A DNA stretch of 64,000 bases from JASHPR01 sp963844655 (GCA_963844655.1 CAWJPA010000007.1:1488001-1552000), one strand, 5' to 3'; shown: positions 24,281 to 33,448, counted from the first letter of the stretch. The notes: generated from the sequence alone by a model not told the origin. Made by a program: numbers and translations.

Positions 24281-25939
24281 TCACGCGGAGTTTAGCCGGG
24301 CCGCGCGCCGTGCCGCGTAGGTGCCCAGCAGGCCGGCCAGCAGGGCGCCGATCACCACCGCGCGCAGCAGCGGGCCGGCCAGGGACGAGCCGACCGCGCC
24401 GGACAGCAGCACGGTCATCGGGGCCACCGCCAGCACCGGACCCCACGCGAACCACGCGATCACCGTGATCGCGGCGGTGTTCCCCACCGGCGTCTCCACC
24501 CCGCCCAACATGTCCGGCGCGAACTGCGGGCGGAACACATTGACCAGCGCGCCGCCCACCAGCACGGGAACGGTCACGGCCAGCAGGGCGAGGAACCGCG
24601 GATCACCGGTGGCCACCGCGAGCGCAGCGACCGGCACGCCGGCGACCACGAGCAGGACCGCGCACGGCACGGCCGCGTGCCACCAGGCCAGCGACTCGAA
24701 CCGGAACGGCAGCGCGGCTGAGCGGCGGGTGTCCTCGGCGTCCAGCCTGGCCCCCTCACAGAGCCAGGCGGCGGCGAGGTAGCCGAGGGCCAGCGCGCTG
24801 GCCACCAGCACCACCGACACCTGCGCTCCGTGACCGGCCACAGCAACCAGGCCCACGGCCAGCAGGGTCAGGGCCGCCGCGCCCGCCAGCCGGGACGGTG
24901 CCCGGGCCAGCGCGATCAGGTCCCGCCAGAACATCACCAGCTCCCGGCGCCGGGGCGGCCGGAGCCTGAGCCGGGTGCGCCGCGGTCCGGCGGCGCTGCC
25001 GTAGGCCAGGGCGACGCCGCGGGTGTCCATGCTCAGCACCGCCGCGGACATGGCCCCGATGGTGCGGGCCCGCGCCCGCAGAGCCGCCCCGGGCACCGCG
25101 GCGGCCTCATGGTGCGCGCCGGCCAGTGCCACCAGCGCGGCCGCGCCGAGCAGGGCGGTCGCCACCGGCCACAGCGGCGCGGCCCCGCCGGCCAGGGCGA
25201 CCATGCCCTGGGCGGACCAGCCCCAGGGGCCGGACCACAACGCGATCGCGTCCAGGACGGCGGGCGCGTGGCCGAATGCCGCCCAGGCCGCCAGCCCGGC
25301 GAACGCCGCGGCCACCGCGACCCCGGCCGGGGTCACCCGGCGCAGCCAGCGCCAGCTGGCCGGGTACCGCTCGATCAGGCCGGCGGCGCCGGCCGCCAGG
25401 GCAAAGAGCAGCGCCGTCGACACGATCGCGACTCCGGCGAGACGCAGCACGTGACCGGTGCTGCGGCCGCCGAGCCCGAGCGCGACCAGGGCGGCGGCGG
25501 GCATGATGCCCGCCGCCGCGCCGGCCATTGTGGCGAGCGCCGCGGACACGCGGAACCTCGGCCGCAGCAGCCGGCCGCGATCGACCGGCGTATCCAGCAG
25601 CCAGTCCACGGTGACCTGGGGCACGGTGACCGGGCCGCGCCAGAGGGCGTCGCGCAGCAGCACCAGGAAGACCAGGAGGGCCAGGGCGGCCAGCCCGGCG
25701 GGCGCGGCGTGGAGCACATGCGGCGTCGGCGCAGAGGGCGGCGGCGGATGCCGCAGACGGTGAAACGCGCTGGCGATCTGCGAGCCGCCGTAGAAGGCCA
25801 GGATCAGCGCGATCAGGTAGACCCAGTAGGCCACGCTGGCGGCACGTTTCCTCGCGTGGTCCCGGCGCAGCTCCCGCAGCAGCGAGAGGGCCGGCTCCGT
25901 GCTGTCAGGAACGGCGATGGCCTCGCGGGCGACCGTCAC
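24281..25939 (-). CDS. Large integral membrane protein, likely ABC permease
   Basis: 552 residues with roughly 12 or more hydrophobic segments and a basic cytoplasmic loop in the middle (AAGPRRTRLRLRPPRRRELVMFWRDLIALARAPSR). The layout resembles ABC-2-type export permeases with two internal halves. No substrate-binding motif is seen. The start is GTG at 25939 (VTVAREAIAV), overlapping the stop of the ATPase gene as GTGA, so it is almost certainly partnered with that ATPase. The longer frame to 26254 is a shadow. Confidence 0.75.
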   Translation of the reverse strand: MTVAREAIAVPDSTEPALSLLRELRRDHARKRAASVAYWVYLIALILAFYGGSQIASAFHRLRHPPPPSAPTPHVLHAAPAGLAALALLVFLVLLRDALWRGPVTVPQVTVDWLLDTPVDRGRLLRPRFRVSAALATMAGAAAGIMPAAALVALGLGGRSTGHVLRLAGVAIVSTALLFALAAGAAGLIERYPASWRWLRRVTPAGVAVAAAFAGLAAWAAFGHAPAVLDAIALWSGPWGWSAQGMVALAGGAAPLWPVATALLGAAALVALAGAHHEAAAVPGAALRARARTIGAMSAAVLSMDTRGVALAYGSAAGPRRTRLRLRPPRRRELVMFWRDLIALARAPSRLAGAAALTLLAVGLVAVAGHGAQVSVVLVASALALGYLAAAWLCEGARLDAEDTRRSAALPFRFESLAWWHAAVPCAVLLVVAGVPVAALAVATGDPRFLALLAVTVPVLVGGALVNVFRPQFAPDMLGGVETPVGNTAAITVIAWFAWGPVLAVAPMTVLLSGAVGSSLAGPLLRAVVIGALLAGLLGTYAARRAARLNSA

Positions 25940-26628
25940 CGGATCGCCGCCAGGGTCTGCTCCGGTCCTCCCTGTGCGGTGACCGCGCCGTCGCTGAGCA
26001 CCACGACGTGGTCGGCCACCGAGGCGGCGAGCTCCGTGTGGTGGGTCGCCATCAGCACCGCGGCGCCGGCTTGCTTCTCGGCGTTCAGCAGCCCGGCCAG
26101 CCAGCGGCGCGCGGCCGGGTCCAGGCGCTGCTCCGGCTCGTCGAGGACCATCAGCCGGCGCGGCCGGACCAGCACCACGGCCAGGTGCAGGGCCTGCGTC
26201 TGCCCGCTGGACAGGGAACCCGGCAGGGCACCCCCGTGGTCGTCGAGGCGGCACTCCCTCAGCGCCGCGTCGACCAGGTCCCCGGCGCCACGGCCGGCGC
26301 CGTGTGCGACCGCAACCAGCTGCAGGTGCTCGCGGACCGTTAGATCCGGGTAGGCGCTCACCATGTCACCAACCACCGCGATCTCGGTCCGCACCACAAG
26401 ATCGTCCTGAGTGAGCAGACGGCCCGCGTAGACGGCCTGGCCCGTGGTCGGCGTGTCGCGCCCGGCCGCGATGCGCAGCAGGGTGGACTTGCCCGACCCG
26501 TTCACGCCGAGGACGGCGACGCACCGCCCGGGGGTCAGCGTGAGATCGATCGGGCTGAGCGCCAGCCGTTCCCCATAGCGGCGGCTGACCCCGGTCAGGA
26601 CGAGCAGGGGCGGTTCGGGCGGCGTCAC
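25936..26628 (-). CDS. ABC transporter ATP-binding protein (partner of the permease)
   Basis: 230 residues. Walker A GVNGSGKST (near 42-50), signature LSSGQ (near 142; Q in place of the usual G-E/Q ending), Walker B LMVLDEP and a switch His in ATHHTEL. Together with the overlapping permease it forms a minimal exporter-like unit. GTG start at 26628. It is divergent from the DUF4262 gene with about 128 nt between. Confidence 0.85.
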   Translation of the reverse strand: MTPPEPPLLVLTGVSRRYGERLALSPIDLTLTPGRCVAVLGVNGSGKSTLLRIAAGRDTPTTGQAVYAGRLLTQDDLVVRTEIAVVGDMVSAYPDLTVREHLQLVAVAHGAGRGAGDLVDAALRECRLDDHGGALPGSLSSGQTQALHLAVVLVRPRRLMVLDEPEQRLDPAARRWLAGLLNAEKQAGAAVLMATHHTELAASVADHVVVLSDGAVTAQGGPEQTLAAIR

Positions 26629-26756
26629 GACCGCCAGTCCACCACACCGCCCGAGGCGGCGTGCGGCCTGCTCATCCTCAGGCCAGATTGGCCCCCGCAG
26701 GACTGTCGGTGCTGCTTCGCATAGTGAGAGCAGCCCGCCATCCAGAGGAGGTCAAC

Positions 26757-27239
26757 ATGTGCTGGCAATGTGCCCATCCGGGCAGCTCGCGACGCGACTA
26801 TCTTGACCATCTGCGCCGCGTCGTCACCAGATCCGGCTGGGCGGTTCAAGGCGTGGAGCGCTCCGGGGTCCGCCCGCCCTGGGCGTACACGGTGGGGCTC
26901 GCACCGCGGGGCCAGCCCGAGCTCGTCGCGACTGGCATGCCGCTCGTCCGGGCCATGGGGCTGCTTAACGACGTCGCGGCCCATATCCTGCACGCCACGG
27001 AGCCCAAGCCGGGCGAGCAGATCGCGCTGCGCGGCGGCCCGGTCATCGAGATCGTGAAGGTTGCCGAGCCCTCGGCGCATCTAGTGATGGCCGTCGAGCT
27101 GTACGGCACCGGGATTCGGGCGCTGCAGTTGGTGCACGCAGATGACCGGGGCCACTGGCCGTGGGATGTCGGGTTCCGCGGAGTCCGCGGAGGCCAGCCG
27201 GTGCTCGGGACGCGCACGCCGCCGGCCAGGGCGGCCTGA
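26757..27239 (+). CDS. DUF4262 protein
   Basis: 160 residues. The family core PPWAYTVGLAPRGQPELVATGMP is clear, followed by the LLNDVAAHIL helix. It starts at ATG 26757 (MCWQC) with GAGGAGG at good spacing; an upstream in-frame ATG has no ribosome site. The N-terminal MCWQCAHPG carries a CxxC. DUF4262 proteins are widespread in actinobacteria, and the function is unknown. Confidence 0.8.
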   Translation: MCWQCAHPGSSRRDYLDHLRRVVTRSGWAVQGVERSGVRPPWAYTVGLAPRGQPELVATGMPLVRAMGLLNDVAAHILHATEPKPGEQIALRGGPVIEIVKVAEPSAHLVMAVELYGTGIRALQLVHADDRGHWPWDVGFRGVRGGQPVLGTRTPPARAA

Positions 27240-27843
27240 CGGCCACGTGGCTGTACGGGAGACCCAGGGCACCGGCCGCGTCATAATCGCCTCGCGCAGC
27301 GGGGCAGCGCGGCCGTCGCCGAGCCGGCTACGGCCGCAGCCGGACTTGGCTTACTGCCGGGTTACGCTTCCTTTACCCTTCCTTGACCAAGTATCCCGCA
27401 GGGGACTACTGAGGGACCAGGGTCTCTGGCGCAGCGGACGCGGGAGCGGCTGTGCACGCCGGGAGCACAAGTCCAGCCGTGGTGGTCCATGGCCCGGTTG
27501 GTAAAAGTGCTGGCCAGCCGGGTTTCGGGGTGTCGGCGGTGCGCTGCAAGGTCCGGCGGCTGCCGAGTTCAGCAGGCTTCCTGGGGGTTCACATGCCGTT
27601 GTCCAACAACAGCAAACGCGGGTTATCCGGGCTCGGCGCCGGCCCGCGGCCCGCGGGGCTGGCTGACCGAGGGCCGGCCGGATGTATCAGGCGCCGCCGG
27701 CTGGTGTTCTGAGCCTCAGTCAGCGTTTGCACCGCCGTGCCGCTCCGTCGGCACGGATCGTCAACGTACCGACTGGGCGCCGGGGGCGCATGGATGAAGG
27801 GCCGGCCGATCTAACTTCAGTGGCGAACAGAGGCGGGGGGAAC
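27240..27843 (+). other. Non-coding stretch with a promoter candidate upstream of the patatin gene
   Basis: No convincing gene in about 600 nt. A possible promoter is TTGACC at 27383-27388 and TACTGA at 27407-27412 (18-nt spacer). Downstream is an imperfect hairpin (GGGACC-AG-GGTCTC, about 27413-27427). This would give a leader of more than 400 nt. A 39-codon frame from ATG 27592 has a GGGGG upstream but no homology. No known riboswitch was recognised. Confidence 0.3.
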
Positions 27844-30453
27844 ATGGAGTCTCCAGGCTTAGGAATTCAGGCACCAGAAAGCCCAGCGGCGGTATCCGCG
27901 CAGGATCAGGCTCTGGTCGGCGGGCACCAAACTCAGACGGACCGGGAATGGGCCATCTGCTGCTCGGGTGGCGGGATCCGTTCTGCCGCCTACTGCCTTG
28001 GGGCATTGCAGAGCCTGGATCAGGGCGGGCTGCTGGCCAAGGTCAAATGGATCCTTGGCGTATCCGGCGGGAGCTATATCGCCAGCTCCCGTGCACTCGT
28101 GGCGAGCAACCTCGACCCCGGGGAAACACCGCATGCGTACGCCGCCGGCACGCCGGAGGAGCGCAATCTTCGTTACGACACCCGGTACATAGCACCTAAC
28201 TGGCCGACGCTCCTGGTCGGTGTCCTGTCGCTGCTGCTCGGGGCGATATGCACGTTCATCATCGCGCTCGCCCCGGCCTTTGCGGGCGCGCACGCCTGGG
28301 GCTGGCTGCTGCGCGACCAGGGCGTCCTGGTCCCGTCCGGCCCGCGCGGGATGACCGCCGCGGTCACCGCGCTGGGCTGGTGGCTGCCGTCGGTGATCGC
28401 GGCCGGGATCCTGCTCCTGCTGTTCCTGTTCTGGTGGGGGACGCTGCAGCCCAGCCGCCGCCGCCCCCGGGGCGCGCTGCTGTGGCTGAGAGCCGATGAC
28501 CGGGACCGCGGGGCGGACCGGGCCTGGCTGGTGAGCCTGGCTGCGACCCTCGCCGCGGGCCTGGCCCTGGCCATGCTCGTGGCCCCCTTGCTGATTTCGT
28601 GGCTGACCAGCAGTACGGGATCGCTGGGCACGGTCGCGCACTGGATTGGTTTCGGTGGCCAGCCGTCCTGGTCGTACTCGGCTCTGGCGGGCCTGATCGC
28701 CGCGGTGACCGCGGTGGCCAGGTACTCCCGGGCCGGCATCGCCAAGTGGACCGCGACCACGGCCGCGGCCAAGGGCAGCCCGGCCGCCGCCAAGCAGGGC
28801 TTTTTGGGCCAGCAGCTGACCCGGATCCGGCAGGTGCTGCTGCCCTGGGCGGCCAGTGCTGTGGTCGTGCTGCTCGGCGCGGTCCTGGTGCTGCTGTGGA
28901 TCAGCGACGGCGCCCGGGCCGGGTACTCCGCCGGTGAGCTGGTACCGGTCATCGTCGCGCTGGCCCTGGCAGCGTCCGCGCGTGTGATCGTGAACGTCAA
29001 CCGTCTGTCCATGCATGACTTCTACCGGTGGCGGCTGGCCGATGCCTTCGCTGTCACCCGGCAGGCGGCGGAGGCGGACGCCGGGCCGGAGAACCGGGCC
29101 AGGGTGCGCGAGCTGTTCGCCGACGCTTCGGCCACCCGGCTGTCCCAGATCAAAAGCCGGGAGACCGATCCGGGCCTGGTGATCTGCGGGACCGCCAACA
29201 TCAACGCGGTCAGGGAGGTGCCGCCCGGGCAGGGCGGCTACTGCATCACGTTCGACCCGGAGAACGTGATCCTGCACCGCGGGGTGAGCCTGCAAGGCCA
29301 CGAGCAGTCCCGGGCCAAGACCTCGGACTACGAAGCGCTCGTGGGGCACGGCAGGACAACCCTGATCGACGTCTCCGCGATCAGCGGGGCCGCGGTCTCC
29401 CCGGTGATGGGGTCCGCGACCCGGCACGCCTACCGGCTGCTGTTCACCGCGACCAATGTCCGCCTCGGCGTGTGGATCCCGCACCCGAACGTGGTCAGGG
29501 ACGCCCGCCGGTGGATCGACGCCCAGCAGGGCACGGCCGGGAAGGACAGAACCGACTCCTGGTGGGTGCGGCACCCGCTGCTGCTGCTGGTCTGGTACCT
29601 GCTGCCGCACCAGCTCTGGGACCACGAAGGGCGCCGGAACAGGACGCGAGAAGCCAGGCTCTGGGCGCACGTGCTCGAGCTCAGGCTCGGCGCCAAGAAG
29701 CGCGGTGCGGTCTGGTACCGGCTGATGCAGCCCACCCTCGGCCTGCTGTGGGCCGAGGCCGCCGGGCAGCTGAGCTACCGGGCCACCTGGATGTACGTGA
29801 CCGACGGCGGCCATTACGACAACCTCGCCCTGGTCGAGGCGCTGCGCCGCGGGGCCAAGAACATCCTGGTGCTCGACGCCTCGGGAGACAAGGCGGACAC
29901 GTGGTTCACCCTCGGCGGTGCCATCGCCCTGGCCAGGTCCGACGCGGGAGTGGAGATCCAGCTCAACCCGACCACGATGGTCCAGGGCGGGCGCAACCTG
30001 GCCCCCGGTCAGGTCGTGCGGCCCTGGGCCTACGGCACCTTCCGCCGGCTTCAGGAGGGCTCGGAGCCGCCGAAGCCCCAGCCGCAGGCATGCGATCCGC
30101 TGGACGACCCCCAACCGGATCCCGGCCAGCCGCTGCCGCAGCAGGGCAACATCTGGGTCTGCAAGCTCGGCTGGTGGAGGGGCGCGCCCTGGGACGTCCT
30201 GGCCTACGCCAGGCACCATCCCACCTACCCTTGCGACCCCACGCTGGAGCAGCTGTACGACGCCAACGAGTTCAGCGCCTACCAGCAACTCGGAGCCGCC
30301 ACGGTCCGCGACGCGGCCCCGGCGTCGGCCGCCGCCCCGGGCAAGAAGCCGTTCCCGCCCCCACTGCCGCTGCGCTTCGGCGGGCCCGCCACGAACGGGG
30401 ACGCTCCGTCCCCGGCCGTGACCGGAGCCCAGGGACCGGCAGCGCGCAGCTAA
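27844..30453 (+). CDS. Patatin-like phospholipase with an inserted membrane domain
   Basis: 869 residues from ATG 27844 (GGCGGGGGG upstream; earlier in-frame starts at 27790 and 27682 are possible). The patatin oxyanion loop SGGGIRSAAYCLG (41-53), nucleophile GVSGG (Ser74) and catalytic Asp in TDGGHYDN (D654) form the expected Ser-Asp dyad. Between Ser and Asp lie about 580 residues, much longer than in normal patatins, including about six hydrophobic segments (near 120-320). The enzyme is therefore probably an integral-membrane acyl hydrolase. The C-terminal tail is Pro-rich. It is followed by a peptidoglycan-binding protein 84 nt downstream. Confidence 0.8.
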   Translation: MESPGLGIQAPESPAAVSAQDQALVGGHQTQTDREWAICCSGGGIRSAAYCLGALQSLDQGGLLAKVKWILGVSGGSYIASSRALVASNLDPGETPHAYAAGTPEERNLRYDTRYIAPNWPTLLVGVLSLLLGAICTFIIALAPAFAGAHAWGWLLRDQGVLVPSGPRGMTAAVTALGWWLPSVIAAGILLLLFLFWWGTLQPSRRRPRGALLWLRADDRDRGADRAWLVSLAATLAAGLALAMLVAPLLISWLTSSTGSLGTVAHWIGFGGQPSWSYSALAGLIAAVTAVARYSRAGIAKWTATTAAAKGSPAAAKQGFLGQQLTRIRQVLLPWAASAVVVLLGAVLVLLWISDGARAGYSAGELVPVIVALALAASARVIVNVNRLSMHDFYRWRLADAFAVTRQAAEADAGPENRARVRELFADASATRLSQIKSRETDPGLVICGTANINAVREVPPGQGGYCITFDPENVILHRGVSLQGHEQSRAKTSDYEALVGHGRTTLIDVSAISGAAVSPVMGSATRHAYRLLFTATNVRLGVWIPHPNVVRDARRWIDAQQGTAGKDRTDSWWVRHPLLLLVWYLLPHQLWDHEGRRNRTREARLWAHVLELRLGAKKRGAVWYRLMQPTLGLLWAEAAGQLSYRATWMYVTDGGHYDNLALVEALRRGAKNILVLDASGDKADTWFTLGGAIALARSDAGVEIQLNPTTMVQGGRNLAPGQVVRPWAYGTFRRLQEGSEPPKPQPQACDPLDDPQPDPGQPLPQQGNIWVCKLGWWRGAPWDVLAYARHHPTYPCDPTLEQLYDANEFSAYQQLGAATVRDAAPASAAAPGKKPFPPPLPLRFGGPATNGDAPSPAVTGAQGPAARS

Positions 30454-30536
30454 GGCGTGACCGAGGAACACACGCTGGACGACCAGCGATGGCACCCGGC
30501 TAGCCGGGTCTAACGAAGGAGAGAAGGAGAGAACCA

Positions 30537-30983
30537 ATGAGTGAGCCGATCCAGCCCTGGCCGCTGGTATCACCGGGCAGCAAGAACCATCCCGTGCCGA
30601 CCTTGCAGTACCTGCTGGGGGCACGCGGTCACGCGGTCACGGTCGACGGGATCTTCGGCCCGAAGACCGAAGCCGCGGTGCGGGCCTTCCAGACCGCTAG
30701 GCACCTGGCCGTCGACGGGATTGTCGGCCCCCAGACCTGGAGCGCTCTGATCGTCCAGGTGTCCGAGGGCAGCACCGGTGACGCCGTGCGCGGGGTGCAG
30801 GAGGAGTTCCAGTTCCGCAACCTCTCCGGCGACCCAAGCAAGGGCCTGCAGGTGGACGGGATCTTCGGGCCGAAGACCGGTGCCGCGGTGCGCGGCTTCC
30901 AGAAGGCACTCGGGATAGCCGTCGACGGGATTGTCGGCCCGGTGACGTGGCGGGCCCTGGTCAGCGGCATGCTGTCGGGCTGA
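30537..30983 (+). CDS. Protein with two peptidoglycan-binding (PG_binding_1) domains
   Basis: 148 residues made of two repeats: HPVPTLQYLLGARGHAVTVDGIFGPKTEAAVRAFQ ... DGIVGPQTWSAL and a second copy ending DGIVGPVTWRALV. The VDGIFGPKT and VDGIVGP motifs are perfect family signatures. There is no signal peptide, no catalytic domain and no anchor, so it is either cytoplasmic, exported by another route, or delivered to the wall with a partner. ATG at 30537 with GAAGGAGAGAAGGAGAG upstream, a very strong ribosome site. Probably co-transcribed with the patatin. Confidence 0.85.
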   Translation: MSEPIQPWPLVSPGSKNHPVPTLQYLLGARGHAVTVDGIFGPKTEAAVRAFQTARHLAVDGIVGPQTWSALIVQVSEGSTGDAVRGVQEEFQFRNLSGDPSKGLQVDGIFGPKTGAAVRGFQKALGIAVDGIVGPVTWRALVSGMLSG

Positions 30984-31040
30984 CCACGGCGGCTGAGCTG
31001 CACGTGCCGGCCACTCCCCGCGGTCCGGCAGTTCCTCAGC

Positions 31041-31570
31041 TCACGGTGACCGGCCGGTGAGGGCGGCTTCGAGCGTGCGGCGGTGCCGCAGCATCCAGGC
31101 CGCGGACCTGGCGCGCCAGGCCATGGCCCACAGCGCTATGGGATGGGAGGTCATGTCCGGGCTGGTGACCCCCGCGTCGTCGGCCTCCCAGGCGGTGTCG
31201 CAGACCGCGAACTCGACGATCTGGTCAAAGAAGCCCTGCCGCTGCCGGGCGGTCAGGCCGTAGGCATCGACGATCGCGGCGAGCTGGCGGGCCCGGTCGG
31301 CCAGGGACGGCAGGCCCTCGAGCTCGGCGACGATGTCGTCGTGGAGCTTGGCGTTGAGCCAGCACAGCTGGGCCAGCTCGACCTGCGGGCTGACCGGCCC
31401 GGCCGTCTCCCAGTCGATGAAGGCGACCGGCCGGCCGTGGCGGGCCGCGATGTTCCACGGGGCCACGTCGCAGTGGCCGATGACCTTGACCGGGCCGCCC
31501 AGGTCGCGGCCGTGCCAGGGAAACCACACCGCGCCAGGCGGCGGGCGGAACGAGCTGGTGGCCCGGTCAC
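31041..31570 (-). pseudogene. 5'-truncated phosphotransferase (APH family) remnant
   Basis: The kinase C-lobe is intact: VIGHCDVAPWNI (catalytic-loop Asp/Asn) and VAFIDWETAGP (metal-binding Asp). Homology-like sequence (RDRATSSFRPPPGAVW) continues upstream of the only plausible start (GTG 31529) to about 31570, with no start codon there. The N-lobe with the ATP-binding lysine, roughly 100 residues, is missing. The neighbouring SMP-30 gene ends at 31618, so a deletion probably joined them. A 162-residue product could still be made but should not bind ATP. Confidence 0.65.
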
Positions 31571-31617
31571 GCCTTATTGTGGGGCGCGCCGCGCCCGGGG
31601 CCCAACGGCTTTTCTGG

Positions 31618-32523
31618 CTACCCCGGGTAGCGGGCGCCGGTGGCGCTGGTCCGGATGCAGTACAGCGAGGTTGAGCCGCACACGAACATCACGTTGCGCT
31701 GCGCACCGCCGAACGTGAAGTTGGCCACGATCTCGGGGAAGTGCACCTTGCCCAGGAGCGTCCCGTCCGGGTCGAAGCAGTGCAGCCCGTCGTGGGCCGC
31801 CGCCCAGATGCGGCCGGTGTCGTCCAGCCTGATCCCGTCGAACGAGCCCGCGGTGCTGGTGGCGAACACCTCCCCGCCGGACAGGCGGCCCGCGTCGGCG
31901 TCGGTCACGTCGAACCGCCTGATGTGCTTCTCCCGGCTGTCGACGACATAGAGCTGCCGCTCGTCCGCGGAGAACGCCAGCCCGTTGGGGCCGGGGAAGT
32001 CGTCGGCCACGACCCGCAGGTCACCGTCGGACGGCCGGATGCGATACACGTAGCAGGCGCCGATCTCGCTGTCGGCCCTGTGCCCCTCGTAGTCGCTGTC
32101 AATCCCGTAGCTCGGGTCGGTGAACCAGACCGAACCGTCGCTGTGCACGACCACGTCGTTGGGGCTGTTGAACCGCTTCCCTTCGTACCGGTCCGCGAGC
32201 ACGGTGACCGATCCGTCGTGCTCGGTCCTGGTCACCCGGCGGGCGCCGTGCTCACAGCTCACCAGCCGGCCCTGGCGGTCGACCGTGTGCCCGTTGGCAA
32301 AGCCCGCGGGCTGCCGGAACACCCCCACCGTCCCGGTGGTCTCGTCCCAGCGCAGGATCCGGTCGTTGGGGATGTCGCTGAACACGAGGTAGCGGCCGGC
32401 CGGGAAGTAAGCCGGGCCCTCGGTCCAGCGGCATCCGGTGTACAGCCGCTCGATCCGCTTGTCGCCCTTGAGCCCGAACCGCTCGTCCAGGGTCTCGAAC
32501 CGGGCCTCGATGGTTTCGGTCAT
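31618..32523 (-). CDS. SMP-30/gluconolactonase-family protein
   Basis: 301 residues, six-bladed beta-propeller. Metal and active-site blocks: WTEGPAYFP (Glu near 35), GFANGHTVDRQGRLVSCEHG, FNSPNDVVVHSDGSVWFTDPSYG (Asn/Asp), GPNGLAFSADE and the closing FDGIRLDDTGRIW (Asp). It is expected to hydrolyse sugar lactones. Cytoplasmic, no signal peptide. ATG at 32523, divergent from the ArsR-type regulator gene; the 127-nt region between them holds the promoter and operator at 32612-32656. Confidence 0.85.
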   Translation of the reverse strand: MTETIEARFETLDERFGLKGDKRIERLYTGCRWTEGPAYFPAGRYLVFSDIPNDRILRWDETTGTVGVFRQPAGFANGHTVDRQGRLVSCEHGARRVTRTEHDGSVTVLADRYEGKRFNSPNDVVVHSDGSVWFTDPSYGIDSDYEGHRADSEIGACYVYRIRPSDGDLRVVADDFPGPNGLAFSADERQLYVVDSREKHIRRFDVTDADAGRLSGGEVFATSTAGSFDGIRLDDTGRIWAAAHDGLHCFDPDGTLLGKVHFPEIVANFTFGGAQRNVMFVCGSTSLYCIRTSATGARYPG

Positions 32524-32611
32524 GCGCGCTCCGTTCCGTCGCGGGCCAGTATCTCCGGCCTCGTGCCTGCCGCTTCGTTCAGGGTCAGGCCGGGGGGCCT
32601 CGGGGGCCGCG

Positions 32612-32656
32612 TTGACCGCCGCGCGTCCTCCTGCTAACTTTTGTTTGCAGGTGCAA
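32612..32656 (+). promoter_or_regulatory. Promoter with overlapping palindrome for a leaderless regulator gene
   Basis: TTGACC (32612-32617), 17-nt spacer, TAACTT (32635-32640). The predicted transcription start falls about 32647-32651, on the GTG codon at 32651. The palindrome TTGCA-GG-TGCAA (32645-32656) covers that start and would be a natural autorepression site for the encoded winged-helix protein. Confidence 0.6.
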
Positions 32657-33007
32657 GGGAAGGGTGCGGTTCAGATCACGGGCATGACCGGGGACGCGCT
32701 GCTGCGGGTGCTGGCCACACTGGCCAACCCGCACCGGCTGCGGGTCGTGGCTGCCCTGGCGGAGCAGCGCAACTACGTGAGCCAGCTGGCCCGCGAACTG
32801 GGGATCAGCCGGGCTCTGCTCCAGGTTCACCTGCGGAAGCTGGAAGCGGCAGGGCTGGTGACAGCCGACATTGAGGTCTCAGAAGACGGGAAGGCGATGA
32901 AGTTCTACGACGTCACGCCTTTCGCACTGTGCCTGACGCCGGAAGCGATCATGGTCGCGGCGCGGTCGCTGAGCCTTGAAAATGATCATGGAGTTGGGGT
33001 GCGGTGA
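32651..33007 (+). CDS. ArsR-type winged-helix regulator
   Basis: 118 residues from GTG 32651 (leaderless from the promoter above); ATG 32684 would give 107. HTH fold: LATLANPHRLRVVAALAEQRNYVSQLARELGISRALLQVHLRKLEAAGLVTADIEVSEDGKAMKFYDVTPF, with the recognition helix near ISRALLQVHLRKLE and a beta wing. It lacks the metal-binding CxC of classical ArsR, so it probably senses something else, perhaps through the downstream membrane protein. The stop overlaps the next gene's GTG (GTGA). Confidence 0.8.
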   Translation: MQGKGAVQITGMTGDALLRVLATLANPHRLRVVAALAEQRNYVSQLARELGISRALLQVHLRKLEAAGLVTADIEVSEDGKAMKFYDVTPFALCLTPEAIMVAARSLSLENDHGVGVR

Positions 33008-33375
33008 AAACACGATCGGTAACCGAGACGGCCATTGTTTCCGCGAGCGTGCTGATAGCGCTCATCGTGCTGATTGTCGGCGCCAGGAACATGCACGGAA
33101 AGGAAGCCGGGGTAGCCCTCACGGCCATCACCATCCTGGCCGGGATCGGAATGGTGATGTGGTTCCGGCAGAACTCGCACGAATCCACGGCCAAGAGCGC
33201 AGTGACCAGCGGAGAGGAGTACCGGCGGCTGGCCGAGGAATGCCGCAGGCTGGCCGAGATGGCCATCACCTCCCAGGAGCACACCGACCTCAAGCTCGGT
33301 GAGGTCAGCGTGCAGATGGACCAGATGCGGGCCCAGCTGGATTCGGTGCAGAAGATCCTGTCCGACGTCGAGTAG
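33004..33375 (+). CDS. Small two-TM membrane protein with coiled-coil tail
   Basis: 123 residues, GTG start overlapping the regulator stop. Two membrane segments (about 8-26 and 36-54) flank a short basic loop (ARNMHGKEAG). A cytoplasmic helical tail with EEYRRLAEECRRLAEMA and VQMDQMRAQLDSVQKILSDVE forms a probable coiled coil. No family recognised. Strict coupling to an ArsR-type regulator suggests it is the sensor or target of that regulator, but this is inference. Confidence 0.7.
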   Translation: MKTRSVTETAIVSASVLIALIVLIVGARNMHGKEAGVALTAITILAGIGMVMWFRQNSHESTAKSAVTSGEEYRRLAEECRRLAEMAITSQEHTDLKLGEVSVQMDQMRAQLDSVQKILSDVE

Positions 33376-33448
33376 GGCCGGCGCACGCACGGTCTGGCCC
33401 TCGGCCGCCGTCATCTACGTGGCGGCCGCGACTGCCAGGCGCCAGGCC

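Noticed and set aside
27452..27797. Short rightward frames upstream of the patatin gene
   Set aside because: No homology, low-quality composition, overlapping in two frames; kept only as part of a non-coding stretch.
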